DNA of 64,000 nt, from assembly GCF_002895435.1 (NCBI RefSeq), contig NZ_POYJ01000017.1, forward strand, positions 42,145-106,144. Direction: 5' to 3'. The notes beneath the pieces were generated by a model. That model worked only from the letters and a program-made list of their open reading frames with translations. It was not told the origin of the DNA and searched no databases. How positions within the stretch are numbered: position 1 is the stretch's first letter; the number at the start of each line of letters is the position of its first letter. The position numbers were made by a program, and so were the translations under genes. Positions 17,466-26,635 of this stretch are shown one piece after another. Origin of the DNA: Aquimarina sediminis. GTDB lineage: Bacteria; Bacteroidota; Bacteroidia; Flavobacteriales; Flavobacteriaceae.

Positions 17466-19529
17466 ATGGAAAAGCACATTAAAACACTTTTGCTCATAAT
17501 TATTGCCCTATTTAACTTAGTAGTTACCTTTGGTCAAGATCAAGGAAGAATAGTTGAGCCAATCAACAATGGTTGGAAATTTGCTAAAATTTCGAACGGA
17601 GAAATGGATGCTAGTGTAACTTCTTGGGATGATGTCTCCCTACCTCATACATGGAACGATAAGGACATGCAACTAAGTAAAGATTTTTATGAAGGTTATG
17701 CTCTATACAAGAACACATTCAATGTGCCTCAAGAATGGGAGAACAAAAGAATATTTATACGTTTTGAAGGAGTTGGGCAGGTAGCAGAATTGTATATTAA
17801 TGATAGATTTTTGGGAAAACATGAAGGTTCCTTTGCTGCTTTTGTCTTTGACCTGTCTTATGACTTGAAATTTGGAACTGAAAATAAAATTGTAGTCAGA
17901 GTAAATAATATTGCATCCAAAAAAATTATTCCTACAGACCACTTTCTTTTTGGTATTTATGGAGGAATCTACAGACCCGCATCACTTATCGTTACGAATA
18001 AAACTAACATCACCGCAAGTGACTATGCCTCTTCGGGAATATATATTACGCAAAGAAATGTTTCAAAGGAAAGGGCTGATATAAAAATCACGACAAAGAT
18101 TGAGAGTATCGGAGGTAAATTTTCTAATATAATATTGGAGAGTGCTATTTACAATATTGAAGGGAAGAAAGTTGCACAAGATCATCTTAAAATCAAGATG
18201 ACACCGCAAGGGAGGAGAACTTTTTCGCAACAACTCGAATTATCCAACCCGCATTTATGGCATGGAAAAAAAGACCCTTACTTGTACAAAGTGGTCGTTT
18301 CGTTAAAAGATAAAAATTCAGATATTATAGATCAAGTAATTCAACCTTTAGGGGTTAGAAAATTTGAAATAAAACCTGGCGGTTTTTATCTGAATGATGA
18401 AAAGTATAACATGTATGGAGTATGTAGGCATCAAGATTGGCTTGGCTATGGAAATGCACTCAACAATTGGCAGCATGATAAAGATTTAGAGATTATGGGA
18501 GAAATGGGAGTTACCACAATAAGGCTAGCCCACTATCAGCAATCAGAATATTTTTATAGTAAATGTGATAGTTTGGGATTTGTAATATCCGTGGAGATCC
18601 CTTTTATAAACAAAACTACAGGAGAAGAAGGTGATAATTCCAAATTACAAATGGAAGAATTGATAAAGCAAAATTTTAACCACCCATCTATATATGCTTG
18701 GGGGCTTCATAATGAAATATATTCGAATTCTCGAAAACTATTTACCAGAGGAGCCGACTATGGGACGGTTTTAACAAGAGATCTTAATGAAATTGCAAAA
18801 CAATTGAATCCCGACCGACCAACTATCGCTGTTGATAATGGGGGCATGGAACGCCCAATCAATAAAACTGCCGACATACAAGGTTTTAATCGATATTTAG
18901 GTTGGTATGGTGGTCATATGGGAGACATGAAAAATTGGATAACTGATTATAAAAAAAAATATCCTGAATATGCAGTTATTTTGTCTGAATATGGAGCGGG
19001 GGCAAATATGGATCACCAAGTTGAAACGATTCCTGAATATGTAGACCCAGCTGGTCAATTTTTTCCAGAATCTTATGCAACAAGGTTTCATGAAACACAA
19101 TGGGGAGACATTTCCAGTCAAGACTACTTAGTTGCATCATATGTTTGGAATATGTTTGATTTTGGATTACCGCTTTGGGTCAGAGGTAATGTTCCTGCAA
19201 GAAATCACAAAGGGCTTGTAAGCTTTGACAGGAAAGACAAAAAAGACTCTTTCTATTGGTACAAAGCCAATTGGAATCCAAAACCTATGGTATATATATC
19301 AGACAGAAGAGTAACAGAGAGAACTAAAAACCTTACGGATATTCATGTATATTGCAATACCTCTGTACCAATTTTAACTGTAAACGGAGTAAAACATAAG
19401 GACTTTATCCAAGGAAAAACGGATGTTCATTATATTTTTAAAAACGTAAAATTATCACAAGGCATAAATAAAATAATTGCTGCTGCAGATGGGGAAGTAA
19501 AAGATGAAGTACTTTGGTCCCTCAAATAG
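17466..19529 (+). CDS. secreted glycoside hydrolase family 2 (beta-galactosidase-like)
   Basis: A 687-residue exported enzyme with a signal peptide (cleavage near VTFGQ). The domains follow the GH2 order: jelly-roll sugar-binding (~30-190), immunoglobulin-like (~195-300) and TIM barrel (~305-600). The acid/base is Glu417 in WGLHNEIY and the nucleophile is Glu508 in VILSEYGAG. It lacks the long C-terminal domains of LacZ and is closer to short Bacteroidota GH2 beta-galactosidases or glucuronidases. No polysaccharide-utilisation partners are nearby, so the substrate is open. Confidence 0.85.
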   Translation: MEKHIKTLLLIIIALFNLVVTFGQDQGRIVEPINNGWKFAKISNGEMDASVTSWDDVSLPHTWNDKDMQLSKDFYEGYALYKNTFNVPQEWENKRIFIRFEGVGQVAELYINDRFLGKHEGSFAAFVFDLSYDLKFGTENKIVVRVNNIASKKIIPTDHFLFGIYGGIYRPASLIVTNKTNITASDYASSGIYITQRNVSKERADIKITTKIESIGGKFSNIILESAIYNIEGKKVAQDHLKIKMTPQGRRTFSQQLELSNPHLWHGKKDPYLYKVVVSLKDKNSDIIDQVIQPLGVRKFEIKPGGFYLNDEKYNMYGVCRHQDWLGYGNALNNWQHDKDLEIMGEMGVTTIRLAHYQQSEYFYSKCDSLGFVISVEIPFINKTTGEEGDNSKLQMEELIKQNFNHPSIYAWGLHNEIYSNSRKLFTRGADYGTVLTRDLNEIAKQLNPDRPTIAVDNGGMERPINKTADIQGFNRYLGWYGGHMGDMKNWITDYKKKYPEYAVILSEYGAGANMDHQVETIPEYVDPAGQFFPESYATRFHETQWGDISSQDYLVASYVWNMFDFGLPLWVRGNVPARNHKGLVSFDRKDKKDSFYWYKANWNPKPMVYISDRRVTERTKNLTDIHVYCNTSVPILTVNGVKHKDFIQGKTDVHYIFKNVKLSQGINKIIAAADGEVKDEVLWSLK

Positions 19530-19923
19530 TAGTATATTTTTTGCAATCATAAACCAATTGCGTTATAGTAAAAAACTGTCGAGAACAACACATAAAACAT
19601 CAAATATCACTACAACAATTAGAGGTAGCTCATACTTTATGAGTCAAACAAGTGCTGAAACACTGAGATTTACAGTACATAACACTTCAATTGTTGAGAG
19701 ATTGAATATTGTACTAAATTATGTTGATTTGATATGGATGTATTCTTTATCGAATGGAAAATTGACATTTCCAAATTTGACAAGAATCACGACAATAAGA
19801 ATTACTGGAAGTAAATTGGTAAAAAGAAAAAATAAAATATCTAATTTAACAAATCGATTAGAAAGAACTACGGTCAGCGGGTAATAAGCTATAACAGTGA
19901 TTGAATGTAAAAATGATAAAAAA
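19530..19923. other. gap of about 390 bases without a convincing gene
   Basis: A 126-codon plus-strand frame starts inside the end of the GH2 gene, but its product is rich in Thr, Ser, Asn and Ile with no pattern of a folded protein and no homologue I recognise. I see no hairpin or promoter that stands out. It may be decayed coding sequence. Confidence 0.35.
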
Positions 19924-20694
19924 ATGAAAAAGATTTTTCTAATAGTATTGATTTCTATTTTTTACATAAAAAGTTACAGCCAGGCTAAAACTATTCATGT
20001 CTTTGTAGCTTTATGTGATAATCAGTTTCAAGGAATTGTTCCGGTACCCAAAAAAATTGGAAACGGTAAAGATCCAGTACATAATTTATATTGGGGAGCA
20101 GGATACGGAGTAAAGTCCTTTTTTAAAATAAAAACAAAGGATTGGATATTTATTAAACAATTAAAAACATCTAATACCTATATTCTGGATAGAATATTGT
20201 TTAAACATGCTACTAAAGAAATCTATTTACTTGCCGATGCCTATGATGGTGAGCACATAAAATCTTGCACAGAAGATTTTTTGAAGGCATCAAACACCCA
20301 AAACCCGTTAACAATAAACGAAAATTCTAAAGAGTTAAATTTTGGTGGAGATGCTGATCTATTAGCATATATTGGTCATGATGGATTAATGGATTTTAAT
20401 GTAAATATTACCTATAAAGAAGTCAAAAAAATCAAAAGAGACGTCATAGTTTTGGCTTGTTATAGTAGAGATTACTTTTCTCCAGAAATTAAAAACGCTA
20501 ATGCTAATCCAATCTTATGGACCACCCACTTAATGGCTCCTGAAGCCTATACTCTAAAAGCCGCTATAGATGGTTGGATACGTAATGAAACCGGGAAACA
20601 AATTGATGAAAGAGCAGCTCAAACCTATAATAAATATCAAAAATGTGGAATAAAAGGTGCTAGAAACCTGTTTACAACTGGATTTAAAAATTAG
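19924..20694 (+). CDS. exported protein with a caspase-like His/Cys pair
   Basis: Read from the Met at 19924, a 256-residue protein with a signal peptide (MKKIFLIVLISIFYIKSYSQ). The upstream Met would put nine polar residues before it. Two segments have the layout of clan CD peptidases (caspase/gingipain/CHAT fold): a hydrophobic strand plus histidine in LLAYIGHDGLMDF (His152) and a hydrophobic strand plus cysteine in DVIVLACYSRDYF (Cys179). The rest is unfamiliar. A role as secreted peptidase is an inference from these motifs only. Confidence 0.5.
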   Translation: MKKIFLIVLISIFYIKSYSQAKTIHVFVALCDNQFQGIVPVPKKIGNGKDPVHNLYWGAGYGVKSFFKIKTKDWIFIKQLKTSNTYILDRILFKHATKEIYLLADAYDGEHIKSCTEDFLKASNTQNPLTINENSKELNFGGDADLLAYIGHDGLMDFNVNITYKEVKKIKRDVIVLACYSRDYFSPEIKNANANPILWTTHLMAPEAYTLKAAIDGWIRNETGKQIDERAAQTYNKYQKCGIKGARNLFTTGFKN

Positions 20695-20729
20695 ATTTGC
20701 ACTTCTGAATTGTTACAAAAAGCGTAAAC

Positions 20730-20984
20730 ATGAATAGTATCGATTGGTTAGGTTTTGTAGGGGTTTTTCAAATACTTCTCGCCTACTTCCTAAATGTAGT
20801 TGGAAAAATTTCTAATAAAAGCCTGTCTTTTATAATACTTAACTTTGTAGGAGCAGCAATGGCATGCTTAGCCTCTATTTTATTAAATTATATTCCTTTT
20901 ATAATCCTGGAAGGAGCATGGACAATCGTATCATTGATCTCATTGATTACTTATAAAAAACAAAAAAATGACTGGAGAAACTAA
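20730..20984 (+). CDS. CBU_0592-like small membrane protein
   Basis: An 84-residue protein with three hydrophobic segments (about 6-25, 30-52 and 56-75). The phrases GFVGVFQILLAYFLN and EGAWTIVSLISL match the pattern of CBU_0592-like proteins, a family of unknown function. Its end overlaps the next gene by 17 bases, so the two are translationally coupled. Confidence 0.6.
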   Translation: MNSIDWLGFVGVFQILLAYFLNVVGKISNKSLSFIILNFVGAAMACLASILLNYIPFIILEGAWTIVSLISLITYKKQKNDWRN

Positions 20985-21369
20985 TATATCAACACTTATA
21001 AAAGATATGACCCCAGTATTAAACTCTGGAGAATATGTATTTGCTACGCTAAAAGATATAAGCAAAATTGATAGGAATGATACCATCTGCGAATTCAAGG
21101 AAAAAGAAGGAACTACTATTGTTATCAAAAAAGAAAAAGCTGATGAATTAGGACTAACCTATGACTATATCTCATCATGGATTACACTAATGATCCACTC
21201 CTCTTTAGAAGCAGTTGGATTAACCGCCTTATTCTCTACAACACTAGCCCAACATAATATTAGTTGTAATGTTATCGCCGGGTATTATCATGATCACATC
21301 TTTGTAGACTGTAAAGATGCAAACAAAGCAATAAAAGTTTTGAACGAATTATCTAAAAACTATAAGTAA
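20968..21369 (+). CDS. ACT-domain protein (DUF2241/ACT_7 type)
   Basis: A 133-residue cytosolic protein. The first ~65 residues fit DUF2241 (LIKDMTPVLNSGEYVFATL) and the second half is an ACT-like domain (LEAVGLTALFSTTLAQHNISCNVIAGYYHDHIFV). Such proteins are predicted small-molecule, often amino acid, sensors related to the CASTOR fold. It is coupled to the membrane protein before it. Confidence 0.75.
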   Translation: MTGETNISTLIKDMTPVLNSGEYVFATLKDISKIDRNDTICEFKEKEGTTIVIKKEKADELGLTYDYISSWITLMIHSSLEAVGLTALFSTTLAQHNISCNVIAGYYHDHIFVDCKDANKAIKVLNELSKNYK

Positions 21370-21429
21370 AGAAACATTGTACCAATACCATTTTTGAATT
21401 TTGTAACTATGGTTCCTTAAATTAAAAAA

Positions 21430-21457
21430 CCTACACTACCAGGAGAAGTAATGTAGG
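21430..21457 (-). terminator. hairpin with T-run on the minus strand
   Basis: CCTACACTAC pairs with GTAATGTAGG (one mismatch, 8-base loop) and is followed on the minus strand by six T's. It lies directly 3' of the tRNA remnant on that strand, where a tRNA terminator would be expected, and could also terminate the ACT-domain gene. Confidence 0.55.
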
Positions 21458-21460
21458 CTT

Positions 21461-21491
21461 TCGTCCGCCTAACCACTAGGCCAAAGCACAT
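21461..21491 (-). pseudogene. 5' fragment of a tRNA gene, tRNA-Glu-like
   Basis: Read on the minus strand the sequence contains TTTGGCCTAGTGGTTAGGC, a complete tRNA D-arm with the A-box pattern TGGCNNAGTGG and the invariant GGTTAG of tRNA-Glu-type D-loops. No anticodon arm, T-arm (GGTTCRANTCC) or 3' acceptor strand follows; the sequence runs straight into a terminator hairpin. It is therefore a truncated tRNA, perhaps left by an integration or deletion event. Confidence 0.55.
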
Positions 21492-21564
21492 TAAACTAAG
21501 CTTTAGATTTTGCTATGAATTAAAACACATTGTACTTTGTTATCTTTATAGTCATAAATTCTTT

Positions 21565-21699
21565 CTAATCTTTTTTTGATGGTGTCTTTTCGTTATCATT
21601 TTCTTCATCATCTTCTAATTCATCAATAATAAAATCATAGGTAATCGATGTTTCTGGATTGCCAGTTGTATCATCAAATTCAATTTCAAACCAAGTCAT
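21565..21699 (-). CDS. 44-residue acidic small protein
   Basis: A minus-strand frame encodes MTWFEIEFDDTTGNPETSIT followed by a very acidic stretch (ELEDDEENDNEK) and a basic end (PSKKD). It is not a shadow of a larger gene, and the amphipathic first half looks protein-like. No family is recognised. It lies in a gap beside the tRNA fragment in accessory DNA. A spurious frame cannot be excluded. Confidence 0.4.
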   Translation of the reverse strand: MTWFEIEFDDTTGNPETSITYDFIIDELEDDEENDNEKTPSKKD

Positions 21700-21975
21700 A
21701 ATTCAGTTAAGTTTAGATTAATATTTCATTACTGTCCCGCTCACATTTAGCATAGCCTGCCGCCAAACGATATAGCGGTCTAAGTTTATTAGGATTTCTT
21801 AATAACTAACATCATTGTCTTTTGATAATATTGGCGTATACAACTTTAATAGCTTCATCATCTTTCCAATAAAAGTAATCTGTATCATAACTTTATCATA
21901 TAGTGATTTCTATTTTTGTTGATACTCAAAAAACAAATAACATGACCCAATTGAATATCTATTTTGATTATATCA

Positions 21976-22024
21976 AATTTCTGAATAAGATTTTAAAAAA
22001 AATATTTCATGCTATTTCGTTTCT
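21976..22024. repeat. direct repeat copy A (~48 bp)
   Basis: AATTTCTGAATAAGATTTTA and the following AT-rich stretch up to TTTCGTTTCT recur with few changes at 24873-24920 in the same orientation. The two copies bracket the esterase and SelO-like genes. Otherwise the 21700-22166 gap is AT-rich; a 46-codon frame through it (21942-22082) overlaps the repeat and is not convincing. Confidence 0.5.
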
Positions 22025-22166
22025 TCAAAGTCCCGGTCACAATAACGGAATAGGTCTTATGATAAAGGTTAATAATCTCTAACAAAAAAAGAGCAATACT
22101 ATATGCTATTAGAGAAATAACGTTATTTTCGTATCTCTAAATCATTATGGTAAATCCACCTAAAAT

Positions 22167-23456
22167 ATGAGTTTTAAAATGAACAATATCGTACTTCCCT
22201 TTTTCTTGTTTTTAAATTTTGCTAACCTAGCATATAGTCAGGAAAACGATATAAAATTTCAAATAGGAGAAAGAAAAAGTATTACCTCAACAATTTTACA
22301 GGAGGAACGAGAATTTCAAGTTTATTTACCACCTAGTTATTTTTTTAATACTAAAGGAAATTTCCCTGTTGTTTATGTAATGGATGGAGATTATAATTTT
22401 CATTATGACACAGGTCTTATCGAACTATTGTCTAGTGTAAGTGGTAAAATACCTGAAATGATCGTTGTAGGTATTTCTGATAAAGGAAAAACAAAATACA
22501 GAAAGAACTGTACTCCGGATTATATTCCTAAAAGAGAAGGTAATGCCTCTAATTTTATGTTATTTATTGAAAACGAGCTTAAGCCTTATATCCATAAAAA
22601 CTTTAGAGCCTCAGATTACAAAATTCTTATAGGTCATTCGATAGGAGGCTTATTTGTAGCTAATTATTTTTTACAAAATCCAACGGCTTTTGATTCGTAC
22701 ATAGCCATAGATCCAGCATTGTGGCCAGGGAATTACGAAATAATGAACCAAGCAGATACAATCCTTAAAGATAAAAAGAAGTTAGATTCAAATCTTTTTA
22801 TTTCACTTGCAGATACCAAGCAAATGGGTGTACGACAATTTGTTGGCATCCTAGATAAGTATTTTCCTAATGGAGATAGGTGGAATTTTATGCATTTTGA
22901 AAATGAAAATCATAATTCTGTAGGATTGATGACCATTAAAGAATCATTGGAATCTATTTTTGAAAATTGGGAGATCACTAGAAGTGACTTTTATAGTTTT
23001 AAAAGTGCGCAACAAATCATTGATCATTATAGCCAATTATCAAATGATTTTTCTAGCTCATTTACTATCCCTTCGTATTTTTTAGGGAATGCTATATACT
23101 ACTATTATAACCATAAAAAAGAAGATGACCTGGCAATCCTTGAGTCAGAGATTAAAAGTAAGCTTCCGGGATCTATAGATGAGTTCTACCTTCAAATGGC
23201 ATTAAATCATTTTGAAAATGAACAATACGACAAAGCCCTAGAAATTTACACTAATCGAATCACCGATAACCCCCTCTCATTTTCTTCTTATGAAGGAAAA
23301 TCCAAAATTTACTTAAAACAGGGTCAATTAGAAAAAGCACTTGAAATGAGTAAAACATCAATTAAGATTGCAAAGAAATGCCATGTAAGACAATGGATGA
23401 TGAATGAGTTATACTCTAATTTAGACACCATCAAATCAAAAATAGAAAAACAATAG
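22167..23456 (+). CDS. secreted esterase with C-terminal TPR region
   Basis: A 429-residue protein: signal peptide (cleaved near LAYSQ), then an esterase-D/IroE-like alpha/beta hydrolase domain (~25-265) and a helical C-terminus (~330-425) with TPR-type repeats (LNHFENEQYDKALEIYTNRI, KQGQLEKALEMSKTSIKIA). The nucleophile is Ser158 in GHSIGG, the likely histidine is in ENENHNSVGL. Related proteins hydrolyse ferric-siderophore or acyl esters. Met5 (22179) is an alternative start. It is convergent with the following gene. Confidence 0.8.
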   Translation: MSFKMNNIVLPFFLFLNFANLAYSQENDIKFQIGERKSITSTILQEEREFQVYLPPSYFFNTKGNFPVVYVMDGDYNFHYDTGLIELLSSVSGKIPEMIVVGISDKGKTKYRKNCTPDYIPKREGNASNFMLFIENELKPYIHKNFRASDYKILIGHSIGGLFVANYFLQNPTAFDSYIAIDPALWPGNYEIMNQADTILKDKKKLDSNLFISLADTKQMGVRQFVGILDKYFPNGDRWNFMHFENENHNSVGLMTIKESLESIFENWEITRSDFYSFKSAQQIIDHYSQLSNDFSSSFTIPSYFLGNAIYYYYNHKKEDDLAILESEIKSKLPGSIDEFYLQMALNHFENEQYDKALEIYTNRITDNPLSFSSYEGKSKIYLKQGQLEKALEMSKTSIKIAKKCHVRQWMMNELYSNLDTIKSKIEKQ

Positions 23457-23494
23457 TTTTTTAATCTATAGCTAATCTATTTACTTATCAGAAT

Positions 23495-24757
23495 CTAATA
23501 TATCGCCTTATTTTTGTTAAGCCTTACTGTTGCCGAAGTTATTACCTCTTGTAATAATTTTGCAAGTTCAATTGCGTCAATATGGTTTTTTTCATAATTT
23601 TCTACCAATTGGTTCAATAGTACAAAACTAGGGTCTGCTGTTATCTGTGCAAAGCTTAACAATGGATCCGGCTGAATATATTTTTTATCTTTTCTAGAAA
23701 GAAAGATTCCTTTTAGATTTTGATAATCTGTATCCACCGATGCGTACAAATCATTTCTAAATCGAGAGCAAATTTTATATCCTTCAAAATCCATTATTCT
23801 TATTGAAGTTGGGTTACTCTCCATTTTGTTCGTGGTTTGAATATTAATACCATCAATAATGATTGTATTTCCTTTTTTAATGTGAAGATCGTGCATAAGT
23901 TGATGCTCTAACGTATTGCCTAGTTTAATTCTTTGTCCATCTCGATCAACAATCAAACGTATACCATCATATAAAACATTAAAACCAACAGAAGCACAAT
24001 TACTACTACTTAATCCATACTTTCGAAACAGCAACTCTGTTTTTAGAAAAACTAATGCCGATTCTTTCTCTTGTTCAAAGGGCTCTCGTTGATTTTGGTG
24101 TTTGATTGTTGCTCTTCTTAACAATAAAACGGCTCTTTCGGGTTTATGATCATCTTCACTCCATACACTAAAACCTAAGTCGACAACCCCATATGCTGGC
24201 ATAGGACGAATATCTACAGTAGCATGTACCATTGATGCAAATATCAGATGTTCAATAATAACCTCATGTATCGCTTCTGACAACGTCATGAATCCATCAG
24301 TATTGGCAAACTTTGGATCTTCGTTAAGAGATACTCCATTTCCCTTAACATCAAAAAGAAAACGTGAATCTTCTTCATACATTTCTGGTTGCCCAAGGAT
24401 TGCAGAACGATTACATTGAGATGGTCGCCATGCCCGACATCTAACACCTGTCAAACTTATAGAATTATTGGTACAAGAAGAATGTGCCTGTTTATTGGAT
24501 ATAAATGCGGTATTCTCTACTAACCATTTATCAATAGCTGCTTCTTCACAATCAACACCTTTTGTAATTCTATCCCATTGATTTGGAAAATCAGATTTGA
24601 TTACTTCATAATTTGCAAATATTACTTTTGCATTGGCTACACCAAACATGGTTTCATGATCAAGATGTTGCCCATTAATCAAATAATCTGACAATCGTGT
24701 TACGGGAGCATCATTAACGAAAGGAAGTTTTAAATCCTTTTTATAAGAGTGATTCAT
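23495..24757 (-). CDS. divergent SelO/YdiU-like protein (putative AMPylase fold)
   Basis: A 420-residue cytosolic protein I cannot place firmly. Several segments line up with SelO, the pseudokinase-fold protein AMPylase: NRSAILGQ (SelO: GDGRAILLGE), FLFDVKGNGV with Lys138 (SelO LKGAG lysine), DGFMTLSEAIHEVI with Glu165 (SelO IREFL glutamate), AVLLLRRATIKHQNQ (SelO AVLTRVAPSHIRFG), and IMDFEGYK with Asp323 in a DFG-like place. Against it, the usual DGRA and HGVMNTDN motifs are not intact. The family call is an inference from motif order. Confidence 0.4.
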   Translation of the reverse strand: MNHSYKKDLKLPFVNDAPVTRLSDYLINGQHLDHETMFGVANAKVIFANYEVIKSDFPNQWDRITKGVDCEEAAIDKWLVENTAFISNKQAHSSCTNNSISLTGVRCRAWRPSQCNRSAILGQPEMYEEDSRFLFDVKGNGVSLNEDPKFANTDGFMTLSEAIHEVIIEHLIFASMVHATVDIRPMPAYGVVDLGFSVWSEDDHKPERAVLLLRRATIKHQNQREPFEQEKESALVFLKTELLFRKYGLSSSNCASVGFNVLYDGIRLIVDRDGQRIKLGNTLEHQLMHDLHIKKGNTIIIDGINIQTTNKMESNPTSIRIMDFEGYKICSRFRNDLYASVDTDYQNLKGIFLSRKDKKYIQPDPLLSFAQITADPSFVLLNQLVENYEKNHIDAIELAKLLQEVITSATVRLNKNKAIY

Positions 24758-24872
24758 TGTTTTGATCCTTTACAAAATCTAATAAAGTAACTAGTTTTAC
24801 ACCTTACTTTTTCACCTTAGTAAAGTCCTAATAACAAGCATGTTTACCTTATTTATTTTTAATTACATCAGT

Positions 24873-24920
24873 AATTTCTGAATAAGAATTCAAAAAAAAT
24901 ATTTCATAACATTTCTTTCT
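24873..24920. repeat. direct repeat copy B (~48 bp)
   Basis: AATTTCTGAATAAGAATTCA continues through an A-run to ATTTCTTTCT, closely matching copy A near 21976. It lies in the 24758-25081 gap between divergent genes, and apart from it that gap is AT-rich with nothing recognisable. Confidence 0.5.
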
Positions 24921-25081
24921 ATAATACAAAACCCAACTCATATCTATTTGATTTACAACACCAAACCTAATTACCAACGGCACTACGCCTTAGTATTATT
25001 TCACTGAAAACAGGGGAGTAAGAAAAATACCTAGTATTTATATTTGAAAAACGTCTAACAACATTATTTATCGGTAACAGT

Positions 25082-25984
25082 ATGAACAAATTAAAGGAAT
25101 TTCTAATCGAAGAAATAAAAGAATATGAATGGGATAAAATTGATGGTGTTATTAAATCAATTATCCCAAATATCATTTTCACTGTTGATAAAAATGAATC
25201 CGCTCCTAGTCTATTAAGCTCTAGATTTGGAGGTAAACCTGCCACACCTGTTGATTTTGATTGGCCGATACAAACCTTGGGACAAAAAGCTCCACTTGCT
25301 TTCTTCTTTCAACTTAATTTTGCAGAAATAAAACCCTTTGATATAGAAAACAAATTTCCTGACAAAGGAATTCTTTTATGCTTCGCTTCAGTAACAGATG
25401 ATATCATGTGGGAATATGATGCTCCTGATGCATTTAAAACCTATTTTTTTACTGATACCGAAAACCTTATACTTTCTGATATCCCAAACAACATTCCGGA
25501 TGAGCAAAGGTTATCTTCCAAAACCATAAATTTCAAAAGTTGTTTCCAACTTCCTTTTTATCCTTTTAACTATACTTTATCCGATCAAGGTCTTATTTCT
25601 GAAGATGATGCCGATGGAATTGATGAAGTTGCAGGAGAGATACTAAGTGAAGCAATCCATTTCCAAATGCGAACAAAAAAAACTACAAAAACAAGTTTAA
25701 TATCACCAACACCAAAAAACGAATTATACAGAGTTTTAAGCTGTAATATGCTTCTGGGTGTTCCATTTTCTGTTCAGGATGCTATCGCCGAAAAGTGGGC
25801 AGAAAAACATCATAATACTAATGACCTAAGAGAGAACTACGTTAATCTGATTTCTTTTGAAATGAAAGGTCACGAGGGATACGGATTTAATGCTAATGGA
25901 GCTCATCTCTATCTTTGCCTGGATAAAGAAGACTTAGAAAACGGAAACCTTAATAATATCACTGCAATAGTTCAAAATACATAA
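25082..25984 (+). CDS. DUF1963 (YwqG-like) protein
   Basis: A 300-residue cytosolic protein of the DUF1963/YwqG family. The signature is clear: SRFGGKPATPVDFDWP near residue 50, APLAFFFQLNFAEI next, and GHEGYGFNANGAHLYLCL at the end. Proteins of this fold recur among immunity and immunity-like genes of polymorphic toxin loci, although YwqG itself has no known activity. It heads a run of five same-strand small cytosolic genes. Confidence 0.75.
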   Translation: MNKLKEFLIEEIKEYEWDKIDGVIKSIIPNIIFTVDKNESAPSLLSSRFGGKPATPVDFDWPIQTLGQKAPLAFFFQLNFAEIKPFDIENKFPDKGILLCFASVTDDIMWEYDAPDAFKTYFFTDTENLILSDIPNNIPDEQRLSSKTINFKSCFQLPFYPFNYTLSDQGLISEDDADGIDEVAGEILSEAIHFQMRTKKTTKTSLISPTPKNELYRVLSCNMLLGVPFSVQDAIAEKWAEKHHNTNDLRENYVNLISFEMKGHEGYGFNANGAHLYLCLDKEDLENGNLNNITAIVQNT

Positions 25985-26083
25985 AACACAGTCTCAAAAT
26001 TTTATGCACTCAATTTGTATTATTCTTATGTTTAACGAATACATCAATTCAAAAAACATGTATAAAAACAAACAATCAACGAA

Positions 26084-26632
26084 ATGAAAAAATTACTCTC
26101 TTCAAAATTTTATGATAACCTAAAAAATGTGGTATTCGATCGCCTCGAAAACAAAAACAATAAATCTATTTTAGAAAATGTCGATTGGGAGCAAGAAGCA
26201 CAAAAATGCTTTACATCATTAAGTACCTTTTTTAAAAACATTAATATTGAGAGACTCCATACTAACGGCATTGATACCATTGGGGTAATTGATATTTGTT
26301 GGAATGAATATGGTAGCGACATTGAAGTTGATTTTATGCCGAATAATGATTTTGATACTGCTTTTGATGATGGATGTATCATGAACAATTCTGCAATAGA
26401 CAATGATAATTTCTTTAGCTTACACTTTAACACCACAGGTGAAGAAAGCTGGCAAAAAATAGGTGATGATTATCAGGAAATCATTCTCATATTCTATTAT
26501 TTAATCGAAGATATTATTGAAGCCATTACGCAACAGAAAGTCTTTAAAAACTTACCTTTAAAGTCACCTTGCCATATTGGTTTTGCTTCATTTCATGACG
26601 AAGAAAGAACCAAAATATTTACTTTAGTATAA
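26084..26632 (+). CDS. hypothetical acidic protein, immunity-like
   Basis: A 182-residue cytosolic protein with no family I recognise. It is acidic (DFMPNNDFDTAFDDG, NNSAIDNDNFF) and has a long helix near residues 128-150, a composition typical of small toxin-immunity proteins. It ends three bases before the CbrC-like gene, so they share a transcript. Confidence 0.5.
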   Translation: MKKLLSSKFYDNLKNVVFDRLENKNNKSILENVDWEQEAQKCFTSLSTFFKNINIERLHTNGIDTIGVIDICWNEYGSDIEVDFMPNNDFDTAFDDGCIMNNSAIDNDNFFSLHFNTTGEESWQKIGDDYQEIILIFYYLIEDIIEAITQQKVFKNLPLKSPCHIGFASFHDEERTKIFTLV

Positions 26633-26635
26633 AAT

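Noticed and set aside
19504..19884. 126-codon plus-strand frame starting inside the GH2 gene
   Set aside because: Composition is low-complexity Thr/Ser/Ile without recognisable pattern, and it overlaps the GH2 end; no support for a real gene.
21942..22082. 46-codon plus-strand frame beginning MTQLNIYF
   Set aside because: It runs through the direct repeat, whose second copy is not open in the same way; probably non-coding.
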